Positions 12,003 through 20,479 of a DNA stretch of 35,304 bases are shown here, in pieces (the stretch's first letter is position 1; every line of letters begins with the position of its first letter). Position numbers and translations under genes: made by a program. The stretch covers positions 1-35,304 of IMG/VR virus record IMGVR_UViG_3300017748_000036. One strand, 5' to 3'. Below the pieces are notes generated by a model that saw only the letters and a list, made by a program, of their open reading frames with translations, made no database searches and was not told where the DNA came from. The DNA comes from a virus.

Positions 12003-13863
12003 TCTGTTTGACTTTGAGGATACATGGGTTCCGCCATCGTCGTTCCCTGATCTAACTAACTGTGACCGCATAGCAATTGATTTGGAAACATGTGATCCAA
12101 ACCTGACACGGCTCGGTCCCGGCTGGTGCCGTGATGACGGGTACGTTATAGGCTACGCTGTCGCTGCTGGTGACTTTGTGGGCTACTTCCCTGTACGCCA
12201 CAAGTCGGGCAACCTGCCTGAGAAGCTGGTAGTAAACTGGCTGAAGAAGCAGTTAGCTACACCCAAAATTGAGAAGGTCATGCACAACTCTATGTATGAC
12301 TTGGGCTGGCTACGTTGGGCAGGGATAGAGGTCCAAGGTCCGGTAATCGACACCATGATAGCCGCGCCGCTGCTGAACGAGAACCGCCTGTTCTACAACC
12401 TGAACTCTTTGTCTAAAGAATATCTGGGTGAAACAAAAAACGAAAAGATGCTACGCGCTGCGGCGGAAATGTATGGTGTAGATGCTAAGAGCGGCATGTG
12501 GCAGCTAGACTCCAGCTTTGTAGGCAGGTACGCGGAGCAGGACGCTGCTGTAACCCTGCGCCTGTGGGACAGGTTGCGTATCGACATTGTGGCAGAAGAG
12601 TGTTCATCCATCTTCAAGCTTGAGTCGTCGCTGTTACCTGTGCTGCTAGACATAAAGCAGCGCGGTGTTCGGGTAGACACAGATAAAGCGGAGCAAGTCA
12701 AAAAGGAATTGCTGTCAAGAGAGAAGACACTACTTAAAGAAATAAAGGAAGAGACCGGAGTCACCGTCGAGCCGTGGGTGGCTACATCTGTGGCAAAGGC
12801 GTTTGATGCCCTTGGGCTTAAATATCATAGGACAGAAAAGACTGACGCCCCCGCCTTTACAAAACAGTTTTTGGCGAATCACGAGCATCCAATAGCTAAA
12901 AAGATTGTACGTCTTCGTGAGTTTAACAAAGCTAACACCACGTTTGTGGAGACTATTCTTGAGCATTCGCATAATGGTCGCATACATTGTGATTTTAACC
13001 CTCTTCGTTCAGATGAAGGGGGCACAGTTACAGGACGATTTTCTTCGTCCAACCCCAACCTTCAACAGATCCCGGCGCGTGATCCGGAAATAAAAGCAAT
13101 GATTCGTGGTCTATTTATACCAGAAGAAGGTCACAAGTGGGGAAGTTTTGACTACGCATCACAAGAACCGCGCTGGCTGGCACACTACTGTGCACAGATC
13201 AAAGGTGCAAACAGATCACCAGAGATAGACGAAGTCGTTGAAATGTACAAGTCCGGTAATGCTGACTTCCACCAGATGGTGGCAGACATGGCAGGCATTA
13301 GCCGCAAGGAAGCAAAGACAGTTAACCTTGGTATCATGTACGGCATGGGGCGTAAGAAACTGGCTGGTGTGTTAGACGTAACTGAAGATGAGGCCAAGAG
13401 TCTGCTGAATAAGTATCACGAGCATGTGCCGTTTGTGAAAGGCATTGCCGACATGACAATGAATCACGCTGGGGACAAGGGCAGCATCCGTACAATACTG
13501 GGGCGTAAGTGTCGATTTGACAGGTGGGAGCCAAGGTCGTTTGGTTTCCACAAAGCACTACCACTAGAAGAAGCCGTCGAAGTATACGGCGGTAGGGGCA
13601 TGATCAAACGTGCGTTTACATACAAGGCGCTGAACAAACTAATCCAAGGTTCAAGTGCCGACCAAACAAAGAAGGCGATGGTAGATTGTTACAACGAAGG
13701 ACTGTGTCCTATACTTACAGTGCATGATGAGTTATGCTTTAACATTGAATCCAAAGAACAGGCGGACAAAGTTGTAGAAATTATGACAACGTGCATACCT
13801 GACCTAAATGTGCCCTTTGAAGTTGACACAGCTATTGTAGACAACTGGGGGCAGGTAGAATGA
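11992..13863 (+). CDS. polA: Family A DNA polymerase with 3'-5' exonuclease
   Basis: A 623-aa replicative DNA polymerase I. The exonuclease domain carries exo I D30-E32 (IDLETCD), exo II D103 (HNSMYDLGWL) and exo III Y180/D184 (YAEQDAAVT), so proofreading should be active. The polymerase domain has motif A D387 (SFDYASQEPRW), motif B R438-K442-Y450 and motif C HDE at 578-580. There is no 5'-3' nuclease domain, as usual in phages. The residue equivalent to E. coli Phe762 is Leu446 (codon 13327-13329), a variant known to slow but sharpen synthesis. ATG at 11992 follows GAGGTG; an upstream GTG-class start would add seven residues overlapping DUF6378 further. Confidence 0.95.
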   Translation: MKADLFDFEDTWVPPSSFPDLTNCDRIAIDLETCDPNLTRLGPGWCRDDGYVIGYAVAAGDFVGYFPVRHKSGNLPEKLVVNWLKKQLATPKIEKVMHNSMYDLGWLRWAGIEVQGPVIDTMIAAPLLNENRLFYNLNSLSKEYLGETKNEKMLRAAAEMYGVDAKSGMWQLDSSFVGRYAEQDAAVTLRLWDRLRIDIVAEECSSIFKLESSLLPVLLDIKQRGVRVDTDKAEQVKKELLSREKTLLKEIKEETGVTVEPWVATSVAKAFDALGLKYHRTEKTDAPAFTKQFLANHEHPIAKKIVRLREFNKANTTFVETILEHSHNGRIHCDFNPLRSDEGGTVTGRFSSSNPNLQQIPARDPEIKAMIRGLFIPEEGHKWGSFDYASQEPRWLAHYCAQIKGANRSPEIDEVVEMYKSGNADFHQMVADMAGISRKEAKTVNLGIMYGMGRKKLAGVLDVTEDEAKSLLNKYHEHVPFVKGIADMTMNHAGDKGSIRTILGRKCRFDRWEPRSFGFHKALPLEEAVEVYGGRGMIKRAFTYKALNKLIQGSSADQTKKAMVDCYNEGLCPILTVHDELCFNIESKEQADKVVEIMTTCIPDLNVPFEVDTAIVDNWGQVE

Positions 13864-14015
13864 ACTGTTGGCATTGTAAAACTGAGCTTATCTGGGGCGG
13901 TGACCACGATCTTGAAGAAGAGGATGAGTATTACTCAATGGTCACAAATCTTCACTGCCCAACCTGTGAGTCACATGTAGAGGTGTACTACCCAAAGGAA
14001 AAAGAAAATGTTTGA
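13860..14015 (+). CDS. Zinc-ribbon protein, 51 aa
   Basis: ATGA overlap with the polymerase stop (ATG 13860, TGA 13861-13863). The peptide has two CxxC knuckles, CWHC at residues 3-6 and CPTC about 27 residues later, with an acidic stretch between them (DHDLEEEDEYY). This is a minimal zinc ribbon and may act as a regulator or accessory factor. No family recognised. The cysteine spacing and coupling make it a credible gene despite its size. Confidence 0.65.
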   Translation: MNCWHCKTELIWGGDHDLEEEDEYYSMVTNLHCPTCESHVEVYYPKEKENV

Positions 14016-14217
14016 AGCGATGGTGTTAGTCTGCATGATGGGCAATCTGCAAGATTGTTTTGTGGCTGATGATACACGCGGCCCATACAAGACTATAAAT
14101 CAGTGTATTGATAGAACCACTGAGATGGCAGCGCAGCTAGTTACGATAAATGAAGATCATGTGGTTATGGGTGTGCGCTGCGATCCGGCTAAACCACCCG
14201 AAGGTTTAGAAACCTGA
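14008..14217 (+). CDS. Hypothetical small protein, 69 aa
   Basis: Last plus-strand gene before the convergent boundary; it begins 8 bases inside the zinc-ribbon gene, with AAAGGAAAAAG as ribosome binding site. The N-terminus is mildly hydrophobic (MFEAMVLVCMMG) with four Cys overall and a DDTRGPYKTINQC motif that recurs in small proteins of marine phages as far as I recall. The Cys pattern could suit an exported, disulphide-bonded peptide, but the N-terminus lacks a clear positive signal-peptide region. Function unknown. Its stop codon lies in the loop of a hairpin. Confidence 0.6.
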   Translation: MFEAMVLVCMMGNLQDCFVADDTRGPYKTINQCIDRTTEMAAQLVTINEDHVVMGVRCDPAKPPEGLET

Positions 14218-14360
14218 CAGGTTTCACCCTGACAACAGTCATCAATCACAGCCTTACAGTAGTGACACTGTCCGTGTCCGTGCACTTGAACCACTTTTAG
14301 GGGTGATTGACAGCGCGGACAGCGATTCTCAGGGACTTGAGGGTGTAATGATACGGTCAT
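14157..14360 (-). CDS. Zinc-ribbon protein, 67 aa, end of late operon
   Basis: Minus-strand frame with CPRC and CHYC knuckles about 15 residues apart, a VVQVHGHGQC segment between, and a further CC...C (DDCCQGETC). That combination resembles small zinc-ribbon proteins of alphaproteobacteria and their phages. It lies 83 bases downstream of the lysozyme on the same strand, so it would be the last late gene. The first base of its reading frame has no strong ribosome binding site. The final 20 codons overlap the end of the plus-strand 69-aa gene by 61 bases. Confidence 0.5.
   Translation of the reverse strand: MTVSLHPQVPENRCPRCQSPLKVVQVHGHGQCHYCKAVIDDCCQGETCQVSKPSGGLAGSQRTPITT
14191..14225. terminator. 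Tandem AAACC/GGTTT hairpins at convergent boundary
   Basis: AAACC (14191-14195) pairs with GGTTT (14203-14207), and GAAACC (14209-14214) pairs with GGTTTC (14220-14225); the second is part of a 17-base near-perfect palindrome centred on 14217. Because all four arms are interchangeable, two alternative folds exist. They sit where the early and late operons meet, so transcription termination in either direction is plausible, although no run of T residues follows. The 14361-14443 gap beyond contains an A/T-rich stretch with another weak stem (AAAAC/GTTTT at 14424-14437). Confidence 0.35.
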
Positions 14361-14443
14361 TGTAAATTAGCTCGACGAGAATCGATGTTTTTATTTAACA
14401 ATTTCAGTGATTTATTACTAAGGAAAACAAGCGTTTTATTTCC

Positions 14444-14896
14444 CTAGTTGTCTTGTGACAGGTCGCGAATCCGTTTGACCAGCCTTTTAGCCCGGTTCGG
14501 AACCTGATCATGCCACCTAGAATCGACCATTTCGTCAGCCATTCTGTGCCAATCCCGTGCGTCACACCCAGCTTTCATGCCTTTGAACTTGGACAGACGT
14601 GGGTAGCCGAGGTTGAAGCACATGTTGGCGATGACCAACTGAGCTTCTTCTGGTAGATCGTCGAAGTCGTCGTACAGTCTGTGGCAATCTTCGATGGTGA
14701 CAAGGATGTCCAGATCGAATACCTGCCGCACCCGCTCTTCTGATACAGGTGTGCCGACTGGCTGACCGTGTTCTGGGTCAGCATCTTTGATTAAATGCCC
14801 GATTCCGAAAGTTGGCAGAGCAAGATGATCTAAATATATCTCGTACTTACAACCTTCATCGTCCGCTAATTCTTCGCGTAGCTGATCTTTGTTCAT
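14444..14896 (-). CDS. T4-type lysozyme (endolysin, GH24)
   Basis: A 150-aa muramidase that cleaves peptidoglycan glycan strands. The catalytic triad spacing is exactly that of T4 lysozyme: E14 (DDEGCKYEIY), D23 (YLDHLALP) and T29 (PTFGIGHLI), at +9 and +6 residues, against E11, D20 and T26 in T4. No signal-anchor-release segment or signal peptide precedes it, so release across the membrane would need a holin, and no holin gene is obvious in the window. ATGA overlap with the preceding 1436-aa gene places it last among the main late genes; a virion-associated role cannot be excluded. Confidence 0.85.
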   Translation of the reverse strand: MNKDQLREELADDEGCKYEIYLDHLALPTFGIGHLIKDADPEHGQPVGTPVSEERVRQVFDLDILVTIEDCHRLYDDFDDLPEEAQLVIANMCFNLGYPRLSKFKGMKAGCDARDWHRMADEMVDSRWHDQVPNRAKRLVKRIRDLSQDN

Positions 14897-17800
14897 GCTT
14901 GCCTCAATCTCTGTGCTAGTTCCTGATCTCTCGGGTCAGGTAATGTCGTAGGACCGATGTTCAAGGGCCGAGGTGGTTGAGCCGGGAAAGTAGCGGGGGC
15001 TGCCGAAGGGGCTGGAACAGCCCCCGCTAGTTGCGCTTCAGCAGGAGGAGTTGCCGAAGCAGCAGAACCTTGAGTGCGTGGTGTCTTTAAAAAATCGTCG
15101 CTTATAGTATCAGGTATCCGTGATCTAGCTGCATCTTGTTTAACAATTGGATTGTTATCTGTTTCCAGATCAACAGAACCACCATCAGCTTTACTTAAAA
15201 GATCTTCACCCGTCAAGGGGAGACGCATAAAATCGCGCCGTCTAGCAAAGATTTCACGCATTGGAAACTCACCACCAAACTCACGGACGGTTTTTCTTGC
15301 TTGTTTTTTGACCTCTTCAGATGGTGTAAAGGGTGTAAATATTCCACGCATCAATTTATTTACGTTACCAACCTTGGCTTTCTTTAAAGTCTTTCGTATT
15401 TCCTGATCGCTCATGCCCAAAGTCCGCATGTCTTTTATCATCCCAAACATTCGGTTTTGTTCACGGAATAAAACCTGATTTGCTTTTTCATACACAGATA
15501 GGATGTTGTCAGGGTTTAAAGCCTGTTCCACACGAGCGGCACGGTTAAATATCTGGGCTGCACTTGATACAGACCTTTGATATTGATAGCCGCCATACTG
15601 AACAATTTTGTCTGACTTTACATCAACTTCGCGTAGACCAGTTAAGATAGATGCCACTTCTTCTTCTATCTGTCTTACGTTTCCACGCGCATCTCTGCCA
15701 TCAGGTGAGAATAAAGCCGTAGCTATTCTACCCGGAACAAAGCCCACTTCGCCACCAAGTTCTGCTTTTGCTCCAATTGTACCAGCCGTCTGCTCTATGA
15801 TACCGGGCGTAAAGGCACCAAGTACATGAGCTATACTTTTCGTCCATTGTTCATAAGTGGTATCAACTTTAAAATCACCAGAACCCTTGTTGTAGATGAC
15901 AGCACCTGTTTTTGTCCTGCCGCCCCTGCCTCTTTCGGATACGTCCGCTAGTTTTTCAAACAGTATGGAGTCTTCCAGAAACGGGCTAGCTAGCTCATGT
16001 GTTACGTCAACAAGTGCGCTAGTAAGGAACTTGTCGGTGTCGTACTGGTTCAAAACACCTTCTCTGTGTGCCTTCATTATAGCTCTGGCTGGACGCATCC
16101 AATAATCGTATGGATTGGTGTAACTAAAATCTACATACCCAGTGACATAGTTCTTGTTGTCTTTGCCTTTTTTAACACTGGTAGGCACTAACGTAGAAGC
16201 GCGGCTCCAGTTTGCAACGCGGCGCTGCAATGCGTCCATCTGTTCCTGACCAACACCAAGAGCGTACATACCGATACCTTGAACCGCTGGGCCTGCTACA
16301 CCAACTGTACCCATGAAGCCCAGCAAACGACGCATGCCTATCTCTCTGATTTTAGATGCCGCTGCCTCTGCTGCTTCTGGACTAAGATTTTTAAAAGCAC
16401 TGGCGCTAGTTCCTAGTTCTTTCGCCGCGTAGCTCAATGTGTTTGCACTGGTACGAATGATTTCAGCGGGGAAGGCAATAAAGTTACCAAGCGGAGCTTT
16501 ACGCAGCAGCTTAATAGCTTCTGGTACACGCTCATAGTTGGGGACAACATTCTTAACGATGTCCGCAGCATAAGAATCTAGATCATCAAAGCCCATCTGT
16601 CTGGCGTACTGTTCTGCGTTGTTAGCATCACCCATTGCGTTGATTACTTTTTGACGTTCAAACTGAAAGTTATAAATCTTCCAAATATCGTCACCACCTT
16701 GATACCAACTTTTTGCAAGATCACTTGCGCCCTTGAGTGGCTTTACCGCAGCATTATCAATAAGTTGACCCAGCTTATTTCTGCCTAGAGTCCGTCTGAT
16801 TAGGCCCTTGTCTCTAGTAATATTGACACCCATTTCATCAATATGACCTTTTAATGAACCACCAATACCCTCTTCAATAAGCTTGTCCATTTCTTTGATT
16901 TGAGTTTGAGTGCCTACGACACCTAGACGTTGTAGCTTGCCGTAAAAAAGTTCACGCTGAACATCATCTAACCTGTGTATGCTAGAAAAAACTGTTTGTA
17001 TTGACTCGCCAAGATTACCGCCCCTACCTAAATTACCTTGAGCCATAGCAAAGAGTGCTGATGAAGTTACGTTTCTAACCTGTGTAATAGGTGACAGAAC
17101 TGTCTTAGCAAACTGCACCTGACCTTTAGCTCTAAGAAAGTTTCCATAAGACATGCGATATAAAAAGTCGCCGGGAGTACCCCTAGCCAGTGTTAACTGA
17201 GTAAGTTCACTGTACATAGATCCACCAATTTTTTCCCCAATTCTACTGGTAAATCCGTGTTTTGCGTATGACCCTGTTAAGGCACCGTACTGTATGTCCC
17301 CGATTTTATCTAAGTTTGTTATTTCCCCGTCCACTACGTTAGGTTTAGTGCCAAGTACCTTGTATTGTTTTTTTAGTGGACTTTTATCGGGGATAGATTT
17401 AAAGGTTTCGTCAGATATTATTTCGTCACCAACTTTAGATGGGTTGTCGGGGTCTAAAAACTGTCTAGCTAGATAGTTGTAGTATGAATCGGTAGCGCGG
17501 AAACTCGCTAGATCCGTTACTGTTGACATAAATGCATCAATGGGATCTCTTATTTCACCCAGCACAGCACGAAGTACGGGCTGATCTAATGGCTTTTTTG
17601 TTAACATAGACGTGCGTAATCTGTCGCGTACAACTCTGTCAACGGTTCCGTCTTGAGCGTTTGGACGTGCAGGCTTTTTGTAGTTTTCAACAAACTGATC
17701 AACTATTTGCTTTGCATATTCAGGTCTGACACGAGCATTAATACCGACACCCGTTGTAAAATCATCTACATCTAGTTTACTGACGAAACGACGATACATA

Positions 17801-19203
17801 TCCAACGCTACGTCTGGATTTTCTTCGTAAAACTTAATAGCGTTGTCGTATGATTCCTTAAACAGGTCTGTCTTAAACCAGTTTGGATCTTCAAACGCAG
17901 CATAAGTGCGCCGAATGAACTGAGACAGTTGTTCGTCAATGATTTGTTTTATGTCTGGAAGAATACCGGACTGCACAAACGGCGAAGAAGCAATAGACGA
18001 AGTTAGTCTATCTATTTGTCTTCTTGCTACCAGTGCCTGCTTCTGCATAAAGTCCGGCAGAAACTGCACAAGATCTTCGTTTCTTGTGACATCTATTTCT
18101 TTACCTAGTCTAGAAGCTTCACGTTTGGCACCATCTATAAACCCCGGATCGCGAGTCAAGAACCCATAGAACAAGTTACCAACTTCTACTTTGTCAAGTC
18201 CAGAACCTTCTGTCAGTATGTTTCTAAACTCAGCGTAATCATTCTTACTGCCTTTGAATGCTTGATTAATTGATCTGTCAATTCTTTTTGCGATTCTGCT
18301 TGCTTTTGTAACCTGCTGTTCGATATCACCAACGATCTTGGATCTTTTCTCAAATGCGTTAGCTGGCAAAAACCCACGAGAACGCAAACGCCCAAGTATT
18401 TGATCCAAAGCTTCACTCATTGGAGTGCCGCCGCTGGTTGCCTTTTGCACAATTCTGTTTGTTGCTTCTCCGCCTTTAGCGATGATAGCGTTTAGACCTA
18501 CAGTGTCGCCAAACTCAGTGGTTGCTTCGACTGCTTCTTTACCCAGAACACCAACTGTTTTAAAAATCACAGGCAGCGATGCCGTAACACCCGCCGCTTC
18601 TGCGGCAAACTTCAACCTGTTTCCAAACCTACGGGCGGCTTCTTCTCTTCCCGACAAGCCAATGTCTTTGCTAGTCATTGTATAACCACGGCCCACGAAG
18701 TCACCAATAGTTGTGGTGCCATCGGATGCAACCATACCATCAATAACACCTGCCGCGCCTATACCTGTAAGCGCAGTTGTTGTCCTGCTAAGATTTCTTA
18801 GTTTAGCTAGTTTAGATGCGGCACCAACGGCACCAAGACCGGGTACAGCAAACTGTACAAGAGCCTGTGTAATCTCACCAGTCAGTCCAGTAGGGTCAAT
18901 GCCAAGGTCATCTTTGAGTTGATTTTTAGCTTCTGTGACACGTCTGCTGTAGTTTGTATCGTTTATAGCATCAGGAACAAGTGCAGCAAGTTCAGCTAAA
19001 CCAGAGCCAGCTTCAATCAAACCACCGACAACGCCTTCACCAAACTCTTGAAGCACACCTTCACCAGCCGGGTCTACCGGAACATCCGACCCAGATTGTC
19101 TTGGATTTTTTTCAAGATACGTCCTGATTTTAGACATAGCTTCTGCTGGAGAAGTGCCGTCTGGCAGTTCGTATTTTTGGCCTTCGTATGTAAAGACGGT
19201 CAT
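14893..19203 (-). CDS. Large internal virion (ejection-type) protein, 1436 aa
   Basis: The largest protein in the window. It begins with a small domain (FTYEGQKYELPDGTS) of a kind often found at the start of phage internal proteins. Ala/Gly-rich hydrophobic stretches follow at about 111-160 and 199-221, long helical regions come next, and another hydrophobic segment lies near 955-985 (GTVGVAGPAVQGIGMYALG). A well-marked helical block at about 830-920 contains GGDDIWKIYNFQFER and APLGNFIAFPAEIIRTS. The C-terminal 60 residues are Pro/Ala-rich. Size, hydrophobic segments and position after smaller Ala/Gln-rich structural proteins fit an internal protein ejected with the DNA in podoviruses. No transglycosylase motif is evident. 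The function is inferred from context. Confidence 0.7.
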   Translation of the reverse strand: MTVFTYEGQKYELPDGTSPAEAMSKIRTYLEKNPRQSGSDVPVDPAGEGVLQEFGEGVVGGLIEAGSGLAELAALVPDAINDTNYSRRVTEAKNQLKDDLGIDPTGLTGEITQALVQFAVPGLGAVGAASKLAKLRNLSRTTTALTGIGAAGVIDGMVASDGTTTIGDFVGRGYTMTSKDIGLSGREEAARRFGNRLKFAAEAAGVTASLPVIFKTVGVLGKEAVEATTEFGDTVGLNAIIAKGGEATNRIVQKATSGGTPMSEALDQILGRLRSRGFLPANAFEKRSKIVGDIEQQVTKASRIAKRIDRSINQAFKGSKNDYAEFRNILTEGSGLDKVEVGNLFYGFLTRDPGFIDGAKREASRLGKEIDVTRNEDLVQFLPDFMQKQALVARRQIDRLTSSIASSPFVQSGILPDIKQIIDEQLSQFIRRTYAAFEDPNWFKTDLFKESYDNAIKFYEENPDVALDMYRRFVSKLDVDDFTTGVGINARVRPEYAKQIVDQFVENYKKPARPNAQDGTVDRVVRDRLRTSMLTKKPLDQPVLRAVLGEIRDPIDAFMSTVTDLASFRATDSYYNYLARQFLDPDNPSKVGDEIISDETFKSIPDKSPLKKQYKVLGTKPNVVDGEITNLDKIGDIQYGALTGSYAKHGFTSRIGEKIGGSMYSELTQLTLARGTPGDFLYRMSYGNFLRAKGQVQFAKTVLSPITQVRNVTSSALFAMAQGNLGRGGNLGESIQTVFSSIHRLDDVQRELFYGKLQRLGVVGTQTQIKEMDKLIEEGIGGSLKGHIDEMGVNITRDKGLIRRTLGRNKLGQLIDNAAVKPLKGASDLAKSWYQGGDDIWKIYNFQFERQKVINAMGDANNAEQYARQMGFDDLDSYAADIVKNVVPNYERVPEAIKLLRKAPLGNFIAFPAEIIRTSANTLSYAAKELGTSASAFKNLSPEAAEAAASKIREIGMRRLLGFMGTVGVAGPAVQGIGMYALGVGQEQMDALQRRVANWSRASTLVPTSVKKGKDNKNYVTGYVDFSYTNPYDYWMRPARAIMKAHREGVLNQYDTDKFLTSALVDVTHELASPFLEDSILFEKLADVSERGRGGRTKTGAVIYNKGSGDFKVDTTYEQWTKSIAHVLGAFTPGIIEQTAGTIGAKAELGGEVGFVPGRIATALFSPDGRDARGNVRQIEEEVASILTGLREVDVKSDKIVQYGGYQYQRSVSSAAQIFNRAARVEQALNPDNILSVYEKANQVLFREQNRMFGMIKDMRTLGMSDQEIRKTLKKAKVGNVNKLMRGIFTPFTPSEEVKKQARKTVREFGGEFPMREIFARRRDFMRLPLTGEDLLSKADGGSVDLETDNNPIVKQDAARSRIPDTISDDFLKTPRTQGSAASATPPAEAQLAGAVPAPSAAPATFPAQPPRPLNIGPTTLPDPRDQELAQRLRQA

Positions 19204-19212
19204 CTAAAGCCC

Positions 19213-20469
19213 CTAGGATGTTGCGTCTTCGTTACCTGTTAGCGGAATAGTGTCTGAACTTCCGGCATTACCTGATGATTGTCCTGTTGCAAGATCATTA
19301 AGAAGTGCGTTTATCTGATCAGCCGTTATTTCACCTGATAGTATTTTTGAAACTAAATCTGTGTCTCTGGCTAACAGACGTGCCACAGCTTCAGGGATGT
19401 TTCTTGCCATTAGGGCCTGTGCAGCCTGCACTTCAGCACCCGGTGTTTTAGCAGAAGACATATTATACAAAGCCAAAGAATCTTCAAAGCTTTTTCCTGT
19501 CCTTGCCATGATTGCTTCAACTTCGCGGATCATCTTTGGATCTTGATCCAGTTCAGCTTGCTGTAGGGCGGCGGTGATAGAAAGTTTATCCAACGCCAGT
19601 TCACGAGCGGCAGCGTTAGCAGCGGCAGCGTCTTCTTGTGACAACACACGTTCAGCAGCAGCCATGTTGATCTTCTGCTCCTGCTCACGCTCATCCTGTT
19701 TTCCGCTAGCAAAAGTACCAAGGACCGAGGACAAAGCTGAAACGGCGTCCTGACTCATGCTACCCGTTCCGCTACCTGCGGCGAACTTCAGGCCACCAAG
19801 CATCATCAAGAAGTCACGGTCTGTTCTTACGTCCTTGGCCTGTGTTACACCTGCTTCAACTAAAAAGTCTTTAGCTTCTTGGAATTTTTGTTTGCGTGTC
19901 TTTTTATCAGCATCTTCGGTTCCACTCATACCAGCAATTCTATCTAGGAGTTCATCCATGGCGCTCTTTGCAGGTTTTTTGCCTTTTTTATCGTCTGGAG
20001 ACTTGTCTGTTACACCACCAGTTTTTGGCTTGGGCTGGATAAATGAATCAGGAACATCGTCTAATATACCGGGGGCACTACCGCCAATTCTTCTTGACTC
20101 TTCCGCTTCGTCATCGCTTCTTTGGTTTGTTGGTGGTGTCATACCCGGATCTGTTTGCGGTCCTACACCTTCAAACTCACCTTGATTTGTTGTGGTTCCA
20201 CGGTTACGGGCAGCTAACTCAGTGGGGCTAAGAACAGGAACAGGCCCACTAAGATCGATCACTGGATTTTGCGTGGCTACCTGTCTACGATTAACCAAAC
20301 CCTGATCAATAAAAGGATTTCCTGTTGTGGATGTGGCTTTTATTAGCTCTGGGCCAGATGCATTAATACCAACAGGACCACGAGCCATTGCAGCCCGTTG
20401 CTGTGGCGTAGTAAACATTCTGCGGTTTAGTACAGGATTTCTGAGTCTACCTAGTTCGTCACGAATCAC
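19213..20469 (-). CDS. Putative internal virion protein, 418 aa
   Basis: The first 160 residues are low in structure, rich in Pro, Gly, Thr and Asn. A charged helical half follows with many Ala/Gln/Glu (QEREQEQ-like stretches such as DEREQEQKINMAAAERVL) and a Ser/Asn-rich tail. There are no enzymatic motifs, cysteines or membrane segments. Such a mosaic of disorder and long helices is typical of podovirus internal core proteins. It sits between a 262-aa Ala/Gln-rich protein and the 1436-aa protein, so it is probably part of the same ejectosome. No family recognised. Confidence 0.65.
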   Translation of the reverse strand: MIRDELGRLRNPVLNRRMFTTPQQRAAMARGPVGINASGPELIKATSTTGNPFIDQGLVNRRQVATQNPVIDLSGPVPVLSPTELAARNRGTTTNQGEFEGVGPQTDPGMTPPTNQRSDDEAEESRRIGGSAPGILDDVPDSFIQPKPKTGGVTDKSPDDKKGKKPAKSAMDELLDRIAGMSGTEDADKKTRKQKFQEAKDFLVEAGVTQAKDVRTDRDFLMMLGGLKFAAGSGTGSMSQDAVSALSSVLGTFASGKQDEREQEQKINMAAAERVLSQEDAAAANAAARELALDKLSITAALQQAELDQDPKMIREVEAIMARTGKSFEDSLALYNMSSAKTPGAEVQAAQALMARNIPEAVARLLARDTDLVSKILSGEITADQINALLNDLATGQSSGNAGSSDTIPLTGNEDATS

Positions 20470-20479
20470 TGACTATCTC

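Noticed and set aside
14218-14443. A tRNA or other structured RNA gene near the convergent boundary.
   Set aside because: No cloverleaf or conserved T-arm sequence is seen; the sequence is explained by the minus-strand zinc-ribbon frame and an A/T-rich gap.
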